Source: Rhodospirillaceae bacterium
GTDB lineage: Bacteria > Pseudomonadota > Alphaproteobacteria > Rhodospirillales > Rhodospirillaceae
DNA: 61,751 nucleotides
Direction of reading: 5' to 3'
NCBI GenBank assembly: GCA_020852595.1
Contig: JADZAK010000017.1
Coordinates: 1-61,751 of the forward strand
Shown one piece after another: positions 16,897-25,200 of this stretch. Position numbers and translations under genes: made by a program. Numbering within the stretch: position 1 is the stretch's first letter; every line of letters begins with the position of its first letter. The notes below the pieces were generated by a model. That model made no database searches. It saw only the letters and a list, made by a program, of their open reading frames with translations, and was not told the origin of the DNA.

Positions 16897-17418
16897 ATGT
16901 TTATGCGCAAGGTTCTCATCCTCACCGCCCTCGCGTTCCCGGCCGCCGCCGCGGAAGCGCCGCGTCTCGGTCAGCCCATCACCGAAGCCGACATCGCGCC
17001 GTGGGCCATCGACATCGCGCCCGACGGTAAGGGGCTTCCCGCCGGCAGCGGCAACGCCGCCAAGGGCGAGGAGATCTACATCGAGAAGTGCGCGGGCTGT
17101 CACGGTTTCGACGGCGTTGGCCAGCCGGCCGACGCGCTCGCCGGGGGACGGGGCACCCTTGGAACGGCGAAGGCCCTGAAAACCGTCGGCAGCTTCTGGC
17201 CCTACGCGACGACCGTCTTCGACTACACCCGCCGCGCCATGCCGCTGAATAATCCGCAGACCCTCACCAACGATGAGGTCTATGCGCTCACGGCCTACAT
17301 CCTGAAGCTGAACGGCATCATCGGGGCCAAGGACAGCATGAACGCCAAATCCCTGCCGCGCGTGAAGATGCCCAACCGCGACGGCTTCGTGCAGATCTGG
17401 CCGGGGAATTTGAAGTAA
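16852..17418 (+). CDS. Periplasmic c-type cytochrome (SoxD-like), redox partner of SoxC
   Basis: Up to 188 residues, with one haem site CAGCH (C80, C83, H84 counted from 16852) and probable distal ligand M130 in RRAMPLNNP. A signal peptide (MRKVLILTALAFPAAAA) directs it to the periplasm. The WPYATTVFDYTRRAMP stretch is typical of SoxD/SorB-like cytochromes. The start is ambiguous: three tandem 15-bp units each encode MSTHK or MSTRK (ATG at 16852, 16867, 16882), followed by ATG at 16897 and 16903; a start at 16897 or 16903 gives a normal signal peptide. The first 14 bp overlap soxC, so translation is coupled. Confidence 0.87.
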   Translation: MSTHKMSTHKMSTRKMFMRKVLILTALAFPAAAAEAPRLGQPITEADIAPWAIDIAPDGKGLPAGSGNAAKGEEIYIEKCAGCHGFDGVGQPADALAGGRGTLGTAKALKTVGSFWPYATTVFDYTRRAMPLNNPQTLTNDEVYALTAYILKLNGIIGAKDSMNAKSLPRVKMPNRDGFVQIWPGNLK

Positions 17419-17457
17419 TCCACGCCGCCCCGCGCCGATAAGAACGGGCCGAGAAAT

Positions 17458-19788
17458 TTAAGTCGACTTGCGCTTCATGGCTTCCGCGAAAGCCGCGCCG
17501 AAGGCGCCTTGCGAGGGCGCGGACGGCTTGTTTTCGCGCTTGTTGAAGTTCTGCACCGACGGACCGCGCGGACCCGCGTCGCGTTTTTCGCCGCGCGGCG
17601 CCGGAGCGGCGCCACCCTCTTTCTTCATGGTGAGGCTGATGCGCTTGCGGGCCATGTCGACCTCCAGCACACGCACCTTCACCACGTCGCCGGCTTTTAC
17701 CACCTCGTGGGCGTCCTTGATGAAACGGTCGGCGAGCTGCGAGACGTGCACCAATCCGTCCTGGTGTACGCCGATATCCACGAAGGCGCCGAAAGCGGCC
17801 ACGTTGGTCACGGTGCCTTCCAGCAGCATGCCGGGGACCAGGTCCTTCAGTTCCTCGACGCCTTCCGCAAACGTCGCGGTCTTGAAGGACGGACGCGGGT
17901 CGCGGCCCGGCTTTTCCAATTCCGAGATGATGTCGCGTACCGTGGGCAAGCCGAATTTCTCGTCCACGAACACCTTGGCGTCGAGCGCCTTCAAGGCGGC
18001 GCTGTCGCCCATCAGTTCGCGCACGTCGCGTCCGCAGGCCGCGACGATCTTCTTGGCGACGTCATAGGCTTCCGGATGCACGGCCGAAGCGTCGAGCGGC
18101 TCGGCGCCGTTCGGGATGCGCAGGAAGCCCGCGCATTGTTCGAACGTGCGCTGGCCGAGGCGCGTGACCTTCAGGAGTTCCTTGCGCTCCTTGAAGGCGC
18201 CGGCGGTGTTGCGGTGCGCGACGATGGCGTCGGCGAGCGACGAGGTGAGGCCCGATACGCGCGCGAGCAACGACGCCGAAGCGGTGTTGAGATCCACGCC
18301 CACCGCGTTCACGGCGTCTTCCACCACGGCTTCCAGCGAGCGGCCGAGTTTGTACTGATCGACGTCGTGCTGGTACTGACCGACGCCGATGGATTTGGGT
18401 TCGATCTTCACGAGTTCGGCCAGCGGGTCCTGCAAACGGCGGGCGATGGAGACCGCGCCGCGCAGCGACACGTCGAGTTCGGGGAATTCCTTCGCGGCCA
18501 GTTCGGACGCCGAGTACACCGAGGCGCCGGCCTCGCTGACGATGACTTTCAGCGGCTTCGCGCCCGGGATCGCCGAAAGCATGTCGGCCACCAGCTTTTC
18601 CGTCTCGCGGCTGCCTGTGCCGTTGCCGATGGCGATCAGCTCGACGCCGTGCTTGCGAATCAGGCTTGCGAGTTCCATCTGCGTGCCGCGCACGTCGTTG
18701 CGCGGCGGGAACGGATAGACCGTGGTCGTGGCGAGCACCTTGCCGGTGCTGTCGATGACCGCGACCTTCACGCCGGTACGGATGCCGGGGTCGAGGCCCA
18801 TGGTCGCGCGCGAGCCCGCGGGAGCCGCCAGCAGCAGGTCCTTCAAGTTGCGGGCGAAGACATTGATGGCTTCTTCTTCGGCGCGGGTGCGCAGGTCCGT
18901 CATCAGGTCGATGGACAGGCGCGTCAGGAGCTTCACCTTCCACGTCCAGCTCGCGACCGTCGCCAGCCATTGGTCGCCGGGCAGCTTTTTTCCGATGGCG
19001 TAAGTGTCCGCGATCATCTGCTCGGCCGGTTTGACGGTCGAGGGATCGTCCGCGTCCACCTCCAGATCGAGCAGCAGGACCTCTTCGTTGCGGCCGCGCA
19101 GCATGGCCAGCGCCCGGTGACCGGCGACATTGGCCCAGCGTTCGGAATGGTCGAAGTAATCGGAGAACTTCGCGCCTTCGGTCTGTTTGCCTTCGGCCAC
19201 GCGCGAGCGCAGCACGGCGCGCTCCTTCATATAATTACGCAGGCGGCCCACCAGATCGGCGTTTTCGGCGAATTGCTCGGACAGGATATCGCGCGCGCCT
19301 TCCAGCGCGGCCTTCACGTCGGCCACCTTGTCGTTCACATAAGCTATGGCCATTTCGGCCGGCGCCCCGGCGCGGTCGGCGAGGATGCCTTCGGCCAGCG
19401 GCAGGAGGCCGTTTTCCTTGGCGATCTCGGCCTTGGTGCGGCGCTTGGGCTTGTAGGGCAGGTAGATGTCTTCCAACTCGGCCTTGGTTTCGGCGCCGGC
19501 GATCTTCTTTTCGAGCTCTTCGGTCAGCTTTCCCTGTTCCTTGATCGAGGCCAGGATCGCGTCGCGGCGCGAATCCATCTCGCGCAGGTAAACCAGCCGC
19601 TCGGCGAGGACGCGCAATTGGGTGTCGTCCAGGCCGCCCGTCACTTCCTTGCGGTAGCGGGCGATGAAGGGCACGGTCGCGCCTTCGTCGAGCAGGGTGA
19701 CGGCCGCCGCCACTTGGGCCGGTTTTGCGGTGATCTCGGCGGCGATGGTCTGAGCGATGCGAAGCGCGGGAAGGACGTCGAGGGCCAT
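17458..19788 (-). CDS. tex: Tex-family RNA-binding transcription accessory protein
   Basis: A 776-residue cytosolic protein. Domains in order: N-terminal helical Tex region ([41 protein letters not shown]), a YqgF/RNase H-like domain ([33 protein letters not shown]), helix-hairpin-helix ([19 protein letters not shown]), and an S1 domain (about 652-726: [26 protein letters not shown]). A 50-residue basic low-complexity tail follows. Tex affects transcription and RNA turnover. ATG 19788 has AGGA upstream; the frame extends to 19935, but residues before the ATG do not look like Tex. Confidence 0.95.
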   Translation of the reverse strand: MALDVLPALRIAQTIAAEITAKPAQVAAAVTLLDEGATVPFIARYRKEVTGGLDDTQLRVLAERLVYLREMDSRRDAILASIKEQGKLTEELEKKIAGAETKAELEDIYLPYKPKRRTKAEIAKENGLLPLAEGILADRAGAPAEMAIAYVNDKVADVKAALEGARDILSEQFAENADLVGRLRNYMKERAVLRSRVAEGKQTEGAKFSDYFDHSERWANVAGHRALAMLRGRNEEVLLLDLEVDADDPSTVKPAEQMIADTYAIGKKLPGDQWLATVASWTWKVKLLTRLSIDLMTDLRTRAEEEAINVFARNLKDLLLAAPAGSRATMGLDPGIRTGVKVAVIDSTGKVLATTTVYPFPPRNDVRGTQMELASLIRKHGVELIAIGNGTGSRETEKLVADMLSAIPGAKPLKVIVSEAGASVYSASELAAKEFPELDVSLRGAVSIARRLQDPLAELVKIEPKSIGVGQYQHDVDQYKLGRSLEAVVEDAVNAVGVDLNTASASLLARVSGLTSSLADAIVAHRNTAGAFKERKELLKVTRLGQRTFEQCAGFLRIPNGAEPLDASAVHPEAYDVAKKIVAACGRDVRELMGDSAALKALDAKVFVDEKFGLPTVRDIISELEKPGRDPRPSFKTATFAEGVEELKDLVPGMLLEGTVTNVAAFGAFVDIGVHQDGLVHVSQLADRFIKDAHEVVKAGDVVKVRVLEVDMARKRISLTMKKEGGAAPAPRGEKRDAGPRGPSVQNFNKRENKPSAPSQGAFGAAFAEAMKRKST

Positions 19789-19822
19789 AAGATTCCTAAA
19801 AGAGGCGAACGCGGAACGAAAC

Positions 19823-19838
19823 CGGGGGCGGACCCCCG
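19823..19838. repeat. GC-rich hairpin in the tex leader
   Basis: CGGGGG (19823-19828) and CCCCCG (19833-19838) form a perfect 6-bp stem with a 4-base loop, 35-50 bp upstream of the tex start. It would be in the 5-prime leader of the tex mRNA or in its promoter. No further element is recognised. Confidence 0.4.
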
Positions 19839-19997
19839 ATGGAAAAACAGCGGCGCAAAATAGGAAAAATCCGCGCCGAATTCCAACGCGAATACTGCTT
19901 GATTTTTTCGTGACCCGGTTCCGTTCGGCCCGCACGCCGGGAGCGGCTTTAAGTCGTGGTCGGCTTCACGCCGCAGAACTGCTGCAACGCAGCACCG

Positions 19998-20009
19998 GCA
20001 AGCGCTTGC
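19998..20009. repeat. 12-bp perfect palindrome upstream of the ABC exporter
   Basis: GCAAGCGCTTGC is a perfect palindrome 53-64 bp upstream of the ATP-binding protein start at 20062. The position suits an operator for a dimeric repressor, for example a TetR-type regulator, but no such regulator gene is nearby. Confidence 0.35.
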
Positions 20010-20061
20010 GTCGCAGCAAGCCAACGCATACCTTCGAGCTCCTTCCTCGTCTTGGTCCCGT

Positions 20062-20988
20062 ATGTCCCCGATCCTTTCGATCTCGAACGTCAGCAAGACC
20101 TATTCATCCGGTCTTCAAGCCCTCAAGCGCGTCGATCTTGAGATCAACAGAGGCGAAATTTTCGCCCTTCTCGGCCCCAACGGCGCGGGCAAATCCACGC
20201 TCATCAATATCGTCTGCGGGATCGTGACGCCGAGCACCGGCAAAATCGTCGCCGACGGCCATGACATTCAAAAAGACTACCGCCAGGCGCGCTTCAAGAT
20301 CGCGCTGGTGCCGCAGGAACTGGCGACCGACGCCTTTGAAACGGTGACCACGAGCGTGCGCCTGTCGCGCGGTCTGTTCGGACGCCCGGTCGAGCCGGCG
20401 CTTATCGAAAAAGTCCTGCGCTCGCTGACCCTGTGGGAAAAGCGCAACGATAAGATCATGACCCTTTCGGGGGGCATGAAGCGCCGGGTGATGATCGCAA
20501 AAGCATTGGCGCACGAGCCGAAGATCCTGTTCCTCGACGAACCGACCGCCGGCGTCGATGTCGAGCTGCGCAAGGACATGTGGAACCTCGTGCGTCAGTT
20601 GCGCGACGAGGGCGTCACCATCATCCTCACCACGCACTACATCGAAGAAGCCGAGGAGATGGCGGACCGTGTGGGCGTCATCAGCAAGGGCGAACTGATC
20701 CTGGTCGAGGAGAAGACCGCGCTCATGCAGAAGCTCGGCAAAAAGCAGCTCACCTTGCAGCTTCAGGAGCCGCTGAACGCCGTGCCGCCCGAACTCGCGG
20801 ATTGGAATCTTGAGCTGAAGGGCGACGGCTCGGTCTTGGAATACACCTACGACGGCAAGGCCGAGCGCACGGGCATTCCCTCGCTCCTCCGCCGCATGAC
20901 CGACATCGGCGTCGCCTTCAAGGACCTCAACACGCACCAGAGCTCGCTTGAGGACATTTTCGTCAGCCTGGTGAGCGAGCGCAAATGA
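20062..20988 (+). CDS. ABC transporter ATP-binding protein (YadG-like, ABC-2 exporter)
   Basis: A 308-residue ATPase with Walker [10 protein letters not shown] (38-46), signature LSGGM (135-139), Walker [11 protein letters not shown] (155-164) and the switch His in [14 protein letters not shown]. The LSGGMKRR form and C-terminal extension (about 215-308) are typical of ABC-2 drug/polysaccharide exporters. Its stop overlaps the permease start by 4 bp (ATGA), so the two are co-translated and form one exporter. The substrate is unknown. Confidence 0.92.
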   Translation: MSPILSISNVSKTYSSGLQALKRVDLEINRGEIFALLGPNGAGKSTLINIVCGIVTPSTGKIVADGHDIQKDYRQARFKIALVPQELATDAFETVTTSVRLSRGLFGRPVEPALIEKVLRSLTLWEKRNDKIMTLSGGMKRRVMIAKALAHEPKILFLDEPTAGVDVELRKDMWNLVRQLRDEGVTIILTTHYIEEAEEMADRVGVISKGELILVEEKTALMQKLGKKQLTLQLQEPLNAVPPELADWNLELKGDGSVLEYTYDGKAERTGIPSLLRRMTDIGVAFKDLNTHQSSLEDIFVSLVSERK

Positions 20989-21773
20989 GCGGCGAACAGC
21001 AGATCCTCGGCTTTAACCGTTACGGCGTCTGGGCGATCTTCCGCTTCGAGATGGCGCGCTTCCTGCGCACGGCGGGGCAAAGCATTCTTACGCCCGTGCT
21101 CACCACCTCGCTTTATTTCGTGGTGTTCGGCTCGGCCATCGGCGGGCGCATGTCGGAAGTCGGCGGCGTGCCCTACGGCGCCTTTATCGTGCCCGGCATG
21201 ATCATGCTCACGATCCTCGCCGAGAGTATGTCGAATGGCTCCTTCGGCATCTATTTCCCGAAATTCACCGGCACGATCTACGAGCTTTTATCCGCGCCGA
21301 TCTCGCCCGTGGAAACGGTGCTCGGTTATGTCGGCGCCGCCGCCACCAAGTCGGTGATCCTCGGATTGATCATCCTCACGACATCGACCTTCTTCGTCGA
21401 TCTCCAGATCCGCCACCCCATCGCGATGATCGCCTTCCTGGTGCTGACCTCGGCGACCTTCGCCCTGCTCGGCTTTATCACGGGAATCTGGGCGAAGTCG
21501 TTCGAGCAGCTCAGCTTCATTCCGATGCTCGTGGTCACGCCGCTGACGTTCCTCGGCGGGGCGTTCTACTCCATCGACATGCTGCCCGGCGCCTGGCGCA
21601 CCATCACGCTGTTCAACCCGATCGTGTACATCATCAGCGCGTTCCGCTGGTGCTTCTACGGAACGTCGGATGTGGGCGTGGAAGTCAGCATGCTGATGAC
21701 CGCCATTTTCTTCCTGGGCGGGCTCGCCGCGGTCAGCTGGATCTTCAAGACCGGATACCGGCTGAAGAACTAG
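20985..21773 (+). CDS. ABC-2 type permease (YadH-like)
   Basis: A 262-residue membrane protein with about six hydrophobic segments and the ABC-2 signature region [39 protein letters not shown]. The start overlaps the ATP-binding gene by 4 bp. It resembles the orphan permease at 44216-45040 (shared [15 protein letters not shown]...NP), so the two are paralogues. Its last 4 bp overlap the tail of the small convergent gene. Confidence 0.92.
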   Translation: MSGEQQILGFNRYGVWAIFRFEMARFLRTAGQSILTPVLTTSLYFVVFGSAIGGRMSEVGGVPYGAFIVPGMIMLTILAESMSNGSFGIYFPKFTGTIYELLSAPISPVETVLGYVGAAATKSVILGLIILTTSTFFVDLQIRHPIAMIAFLVLTSATFALLGFITGIWAKSFEQLSFIPMLVVTPLTFLGGAFYSIDMLPGAWRTITLFNPIVYIISAFRWCFYGTSDVGVEVSMLMTAIFFLGGLAAVSWIFKTGYRLKN

Positions 21774-21961
21774 GACCAGCGGCGCGGTTTCGGGCTTGCC
21801 GCCTTCTGCATCGCAATTGCCGCGAGACTCGCGGTTCCGATCAATTTGCTGAACGTGCCTGCGCGCCGGCCGCGGCGCCGCATCAGCGACTGAGCGAGGC
21901 CCGCGATGGCGAGGAGCGGCACTACCTTGGAGAGCAGACCGCGTTTTCTGCGCCTGAACAT
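21770..21961 (-). CDS. Small basic protein, unknown function
   Basis: A 63-residue protein beginning [34 protein letters not shown] short hydrophobic stretch (about 11-24) between Arg-rich segments, then a second mild one ([15 protein letters not shown]), suggests a membrane-associated peptide. I chose ATG 21961 because GGAG lies 9 nt upstream; ATG 21976 would add five residues. I do not recognise a family. It sits tail-to-tail with the ABC-2 permease and has 120 bp of repeat-bearing sequence behind it. Confidence 0.45.
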   Translation of the reverse strand: MFRRRKRGLLSKVVPLLAIAGLAQSLMRRRGRRAGTFSKLIGTASLAAIAMQKAASPKPRRWS

Positions 21962-22025
21962 GACAAGAATCTCCATGACCGGAATACCCGGCCATAATGC
22001 CGGAGGGGGCGCGGGTGTTCCGTCA

Positions 22026-22071
22026 CGCGTGTCCAGGAAAAGTGGGATCCGGTTTTCCGTCCGGACACGCG
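22026..22071. repeat. Alphaproteobacterial-type palindromic intergenic repeat
   Basis: A 46-bp nested inverted repeat: outer arms CGCGTGTCC (22026-22034) and GGACACGCG (22063-22071), inner arms GGAAAA (22036-22041) and TTTTCC (22053-22058) around AGTGGGATCCGG-like sequence. The layout strongly recalls the intergenic palindromes with GGAAAAGTGGGA...GGTTTTCC that I remember as abundant in many Rhizobiales and relatives. It lies 11 bp beyond the plsC-like stop, so it may also end that transcript. Confidence 0.7.
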
Positions 22072-22081
22072 CAAAAGAAAA

Positions 22082-22789
22082 TTACCTGGGGAGTTCCGCG
22101 TCGGCGGCCTCCAGGCGCACGCGCAGTTCCGCCAGCATTTCGTCGCGCGACAAGCCTTTAGGCAGCGCCGGCCGATAGCGGAAAACGATTTCGCCGGGGC
22201 GTTTCAGGATGCGGGTCTTGCCCCAGATGGTCCCGGTGTTCAGGGACATCGGGATCACGGGGGCGTCGCAATGCGCATAGAGCGCCGCGACGCCGGGTTT
22301 GTACGGAACGCTCGTGCCGGGCTTTACGCGCGTGCCCTCGGGGAAGATCACCACCTGGTTTCCGGCGGCGAGGGCTTCCTGCGCCTCGCGGAACATCTTG
22401 CGCATGGCGGTGGCGCCCGCGCCGCGATCGATGTGCACAAGACCGGCGCGCTGCATGTACCAACCAACGACCGGGATATAGATCAGTTCGCGTTTCAGCA
22501 CGAACACCGGGTTTTCGAGTTCCAGGAACATCTCGTAGGTCTCGAACGAAGACTGATGCTGCGCGGCGACGATGCAAGCGCCCTTGGGAAGGTTCTCGCG
22601 GCCCTCGCTGCGGAAGGTCACGCCGCAGATGACGCGGGCCAGGTTCCGTACCCCATGCACCCACACGCGGATCGCGCCCACCGTCGTGCGCCGCCAAATG
22701 AGCAACGGGGTGCACATGAGCGCGAGCCCGATGGTCCACGTCAGGAACGCGAACAGGTAAATCCAAGATCTGAGAAGAACGAAACCCAT
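22082..22789 (-). CDS. 1-acyl-sn-glycerol-3-phosphate acyltransferase (PlsC-like)
   Basis: A 235-residue membrane-bound enzyme that acylates lysophosphatidic acid to phosphatidic acid. An N-terminal transmembrane segment (about 7-31) is followed by the acyltransferase motifs: motif I AAQHQSSFET (H78 to E83), KRELIYIPVVGW (motif II), VIFPEGTR (148-154) and VIPMSLNTG. Motif I has Glu where the textbook H-x4-D has Asp. It starts 12 bp after the YdcF-like gene and is part of a leftward run ftsE-ftsX-ydcF-plsC. Confidence 0.88.
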   Translation of the reverse strand: MGFVLLRSWIYLFAFLTWTIGLALMCTPLLIWRRTTVGAIRVWVHGVRNLARVICGVTFRSEGRENLPKGACIVAAQHQSSFETYEMFLELENPVFVLKRELIYIPVVGWYMQRAGLVHIDRGAGATAMRKMFREAQEALAAGNQVVIFPEGTRVKPGTSVPYKPGVAALYAHCDAPVIPMSLNTGTIWGKTRILKRPGEIVFRYRPALPKGLSRDEMLAELRVRLEAADAELPR

Positions 22790-22801
22790 GACGGCGCTGG
22801 T

Positions 22802-23425
22802 TTAGGCCGAGGCGTCGGTTTGGGCAAGGCGGGGAGACGCGTCGGTCTCGAGGCTCTGGCGCGCCCAGGTCAGAAGGAATTTCGTGTATTCGCGCGCGAT
22901 CAGGCTGGCCGTGCCCGGCCAGCGCCACCAGTCGCGTTTGACGGCGGTGGGAAACACCGCATGCGGCACGATCTCGACCTCCGGCATCGCGTCGTGGAAT
23001 TCCAGAAGGCTCCGGCGCATGTGATAGGCGGCCGTGACAAGGCGGATCGAGCGCATGTTCCGGCTGCGCACCCAGGCGGCGGTCTCGATCGCGTTGCCGG
23101 GGGTATCCACCGCCGCTTTTCCGATGGTGATGTTGGCGGCGAGTTCCGGGCTGATCGGCGTCGAGCGCCCCAGAATATCGGCCGTGCGCACCTGCTCGCC
23201 CGCGCCCGAAACGAACAGGCGCTCCGCGAGCCCGTCGGACAAAAGCTTCACGCCGGTCTCGATGCGCTCGGCGCCGCCGGTCAGGGCGACAATGGCGTCG
23301 GTGTGTGTCGAGGTGTCCGCGACGTCCGACGGGATGGTCGAGGCGAACCACAGGAAGCCCGCCGTCCATACCATGAGGACGAGACCCGCCACCGCGGCCA
23401 GAAATTTCCACAAAACGCCGTGCAT
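22802..23425 (-). CDS. YdcF family (DUF218) membrane-anchored protein
   Basis: A 207-residue protein with one N-terminal transmembrane helix (about 7-29) and a DUF218 alpha/beta domain: DAIVALTGGAERIETGVKLL, RLFVSGAGEQV, NAIETAAWV, IRLVTAAYHMRRSLLEF. The polar DAIVxLTGG and SG-x-G motifs are conserved in the family, which includes ElyC/SanA-like envelope proteins. Its biochemical activity is not established. It lies between ftsX and plsC, in keeping with an envelope role. Confidence 0.85.
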   Translation of the reverse strand: MHGVLWKFLAAVAGLVLMVWTAGFLWFASTIPSDVADTSTHTDAIVALTGGAERIETGVKLLSDGLAERLFVSGAGEQVRTADILGRSTPISPELAANITIGKAAVDTPGNAIETAAWVRSRNMRSIRLVTAAYHMRRSLLEFHDAMPEVEIVPHAVFPTAVKRDWWRWPGTASLIAREYTKFLLTWARQSLETDASPRLAQTDASA

Positions 23426-23463
23426 GGCGCGATGCTACACCATCTCGGCGGCCAAAACAGAGA

Positions 23464-24351
23464 TCAGACTTTAGCGCTTAAGGCGCGTCTGACCGTCACA
23501 TTCGCGGTGATCGTCGCAATCGCGCCCGCCGCGACAGGCAGGACGGCGAGGGTGACCCACAGGCTCGCCGGAAAACGCACGTCGGGAAGGATGCCGTCTT
23601 CGATCCGGCTCGCCAGCCAGGCGATGATGCCCAGTGTCGGCGCATAAATCACAAGACCCGCGAGGCCGCCCGCCAGGCTTTGCAAAGCCGCGCGGCGTGC
23701 GAACTGTCCGGCGATGTAACCGTCCTTCGCGCCGACAACATGCAACACGTCGATGACTTGCGCGAACTCCGCGAGGCTCGCGCGGGTTGCAAAGACGATG
23801 GTGAGGGCGAGCGCGCCCGTGACAAGCGCCATCATCGTCAGCGCGATGGCGCCCAGGCCCTCGGCAAGTCCGATGACGCGGTTCAGCCACGCGCGGTGGT
23901 CGTCGATCACCGCGCCGGGCGCGGCGGTTTGCACCGAATTTGAAACCGCCGAAATCGCCGACGGTTCGCTGGTGGACATACGCACATCGATCAGCACCGG
24001 CAGCGGCAGATCGGCGACGGCTTCGCCCGGCCCGAACCAGGGCTTCAACAGCTCGGTGACCTTTTCGCGCGGCACGGCGGCGGCGCTTTCGACGGCGGGA
24101 TGGCGGTGCAGGACGTCGAGCACCTTTTCCGTCGCCGCCGTCGAGGTGGGATCTTTCGCGTCCAGCATCACCGGGATCTGGATGGTGAGCGTACCGGTCA
24201 CGCTTTGGCCCCAGTGACCCAGCAGCGCGCCGATATAGGCGTTGGTCGTCACCGCGATGGACGCCATGAACACCAGCACCATCACCAGCCACACCACGAA
24301 GCGGCCCGAGGCGTCGCCTTTCAACGGCAATTCCGAGCGCAGCGCGATCAT
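23464..24351 (-). CDS. ftsX: Cell division protein FtsX
   Basis: A 295-residue membrane protein with the FtsX layout: cytoplasmic start, first transmembrane helix (about 19-42, VVWLVMVLVFMASIAVTTNAYIG), a periplasmic domain to about 165, then three helices in the FtsX/MacB permease domain (AIALTMMALVTGALALTIVFATRA; FARRAALQSLAGGLAGLVIYAP; near the C-terminus). With FtsE it controls cell-wall hydrolases at the septum. The ATG at 24351 overlaps the ftsE stop by 4 bp. Confidence 0.9.
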   Translation of the reverse strand: MIALRSELPLKGDASGRFVVWLVMVLVFMASIAVTTNAYIGALLGHWGQSVTGTLTIQIPVMLDAKDPTSTAATEKVLDVLHRHPAVESAAAVPREKVTELLKPWFGPGEAVADLPLPVLIDVRMSTSEPSAISAVSNSVQTAAPGAVIDDHRAWLNRVIGLAEGLGAIALTMMALVTGALALTIVFATRASLAEFAQVIDVLHVVGAKDGYIAGQFARRAALQSLAGGLAGLVIYAPTLGIIAWLASRIEDGILPDVRFPASLWVTLAVLPVAAGAIATITANVTVRRALSAKV

Positions 24352-25082
24352 GAGGCCGCCGTGCCGATCTCGGAGGCGTGCATCGGCGGCAGCGCCGTCA
24401 CCTTTCCTCCGTTCAGATGAAGGCGCGGGAACGGAAAGCGCGCGACCAGATGTTCGTTGTGGGTGGCGATGATGACGCTCGAGCCCAGCTTGTGCAGCTC
24501 GACGACCAGCTGCATCAGGCGCACGGCGATGGCGTCGTCCACGTTGCCGGTGGGTTCGTCGGCCAGGATCAGTTTCGGGCGGTGCACCACGGCGCGCGCG
24601 ATGGCGATGCGCTGCTGCTGCCCGCCGGACAGAACGGAAGGGCGCGCCTGCATCTGCTCCTCGAGGCCGACCCATTTCAGAAGTTCCGAGACGTTGCGCT
24701 CCACCACGGCCTCGCTGACTTTCGCGATCCGCAGGGGCAGCGCCACATTGTCGAAGGCGGTCATATGTTCGAGGAGGCGGAAGTCCTGGAACACGACTCC
24801 CAAACGGCGGCGGATGGCCGGCAGCCGGTTGCGCTTGGCGTCCGTGACGTCATCGCCGAACAGCATCAGTTTGCCGCGGCTGGGCCGCTTGGCGAGGTAC
24901 ATGAGGCTGAGCAGGGAGGTTTTCCCCGCACCCGACGGCCCGGTCAGGAAATGGAAAGAGCTTTGCGGAATCGCGAATGAGACGTCGGAGAAGATTTCCG
25001 GCCCGTCCGCATACCGCAATCCGACAGCCTCTAGTTGAACTGTGTCGCCGACGAAATCGGCTTTTTTGCGGACAAGCGCCAT
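24348..25082 (-). CDS. ftsE: Cell division ATP-binding protein FtsE
   Basis: A 244-residue ABC ATPase: Walker [10 protein letters not shown] (48-56), [22 protein letters not shown] (Q-loop), signature LSGGQQQR (151-158), Walker [13 protein letters not shown] and switch ATHNEHLV. It drives FtsX at the inner membrane. It is the first gene of the ftsEX-ydcF-plsC run and diverges across 118 bp from the zinc-ribbon repeat protein. Confidence 0.93.
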   Translation of the reverse strand: MALVRKKADFVGDTVQLEAVGLRYADGPEIFSDVSFAIPQSSFHFLTGPSGAGKTSLLSLMYLAKRPSRGKLMLFGDDVTDAKRNRLPAIRRRLGVVFQDFRLLEHMTAFDNVALPLRIAKVSEAVVERNVSELLKWVGLEEQMQARPSVLSGGQQQRIAIARAVVHRPKLILADEPTGNVDDAIAVRLMQLVVELHKLGSSVIIATHNEHLVARFPFPRLHLNGGKVTALPPMHASEIGTAAS

Positions 25083-25200
25083 CCGGAGTGACCCGATACC
25101 AGTATTTACGTTTCGGTAACCCTCTTGGAGAGGCGTTTAGTTCCCATTAACACGGCCGTTGGTACTATAGAAGATTGACGTTCGTACGAGTGGTTAACGA

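Noticed and set aside
17509-19863. A 784-codon open frame opposite tex
   Set aside because: It is antisense to a well-recognised Tex protein. Its translation is His/Arg/Gly-rich with no domain, the usual shadow of a GC-rich gene.
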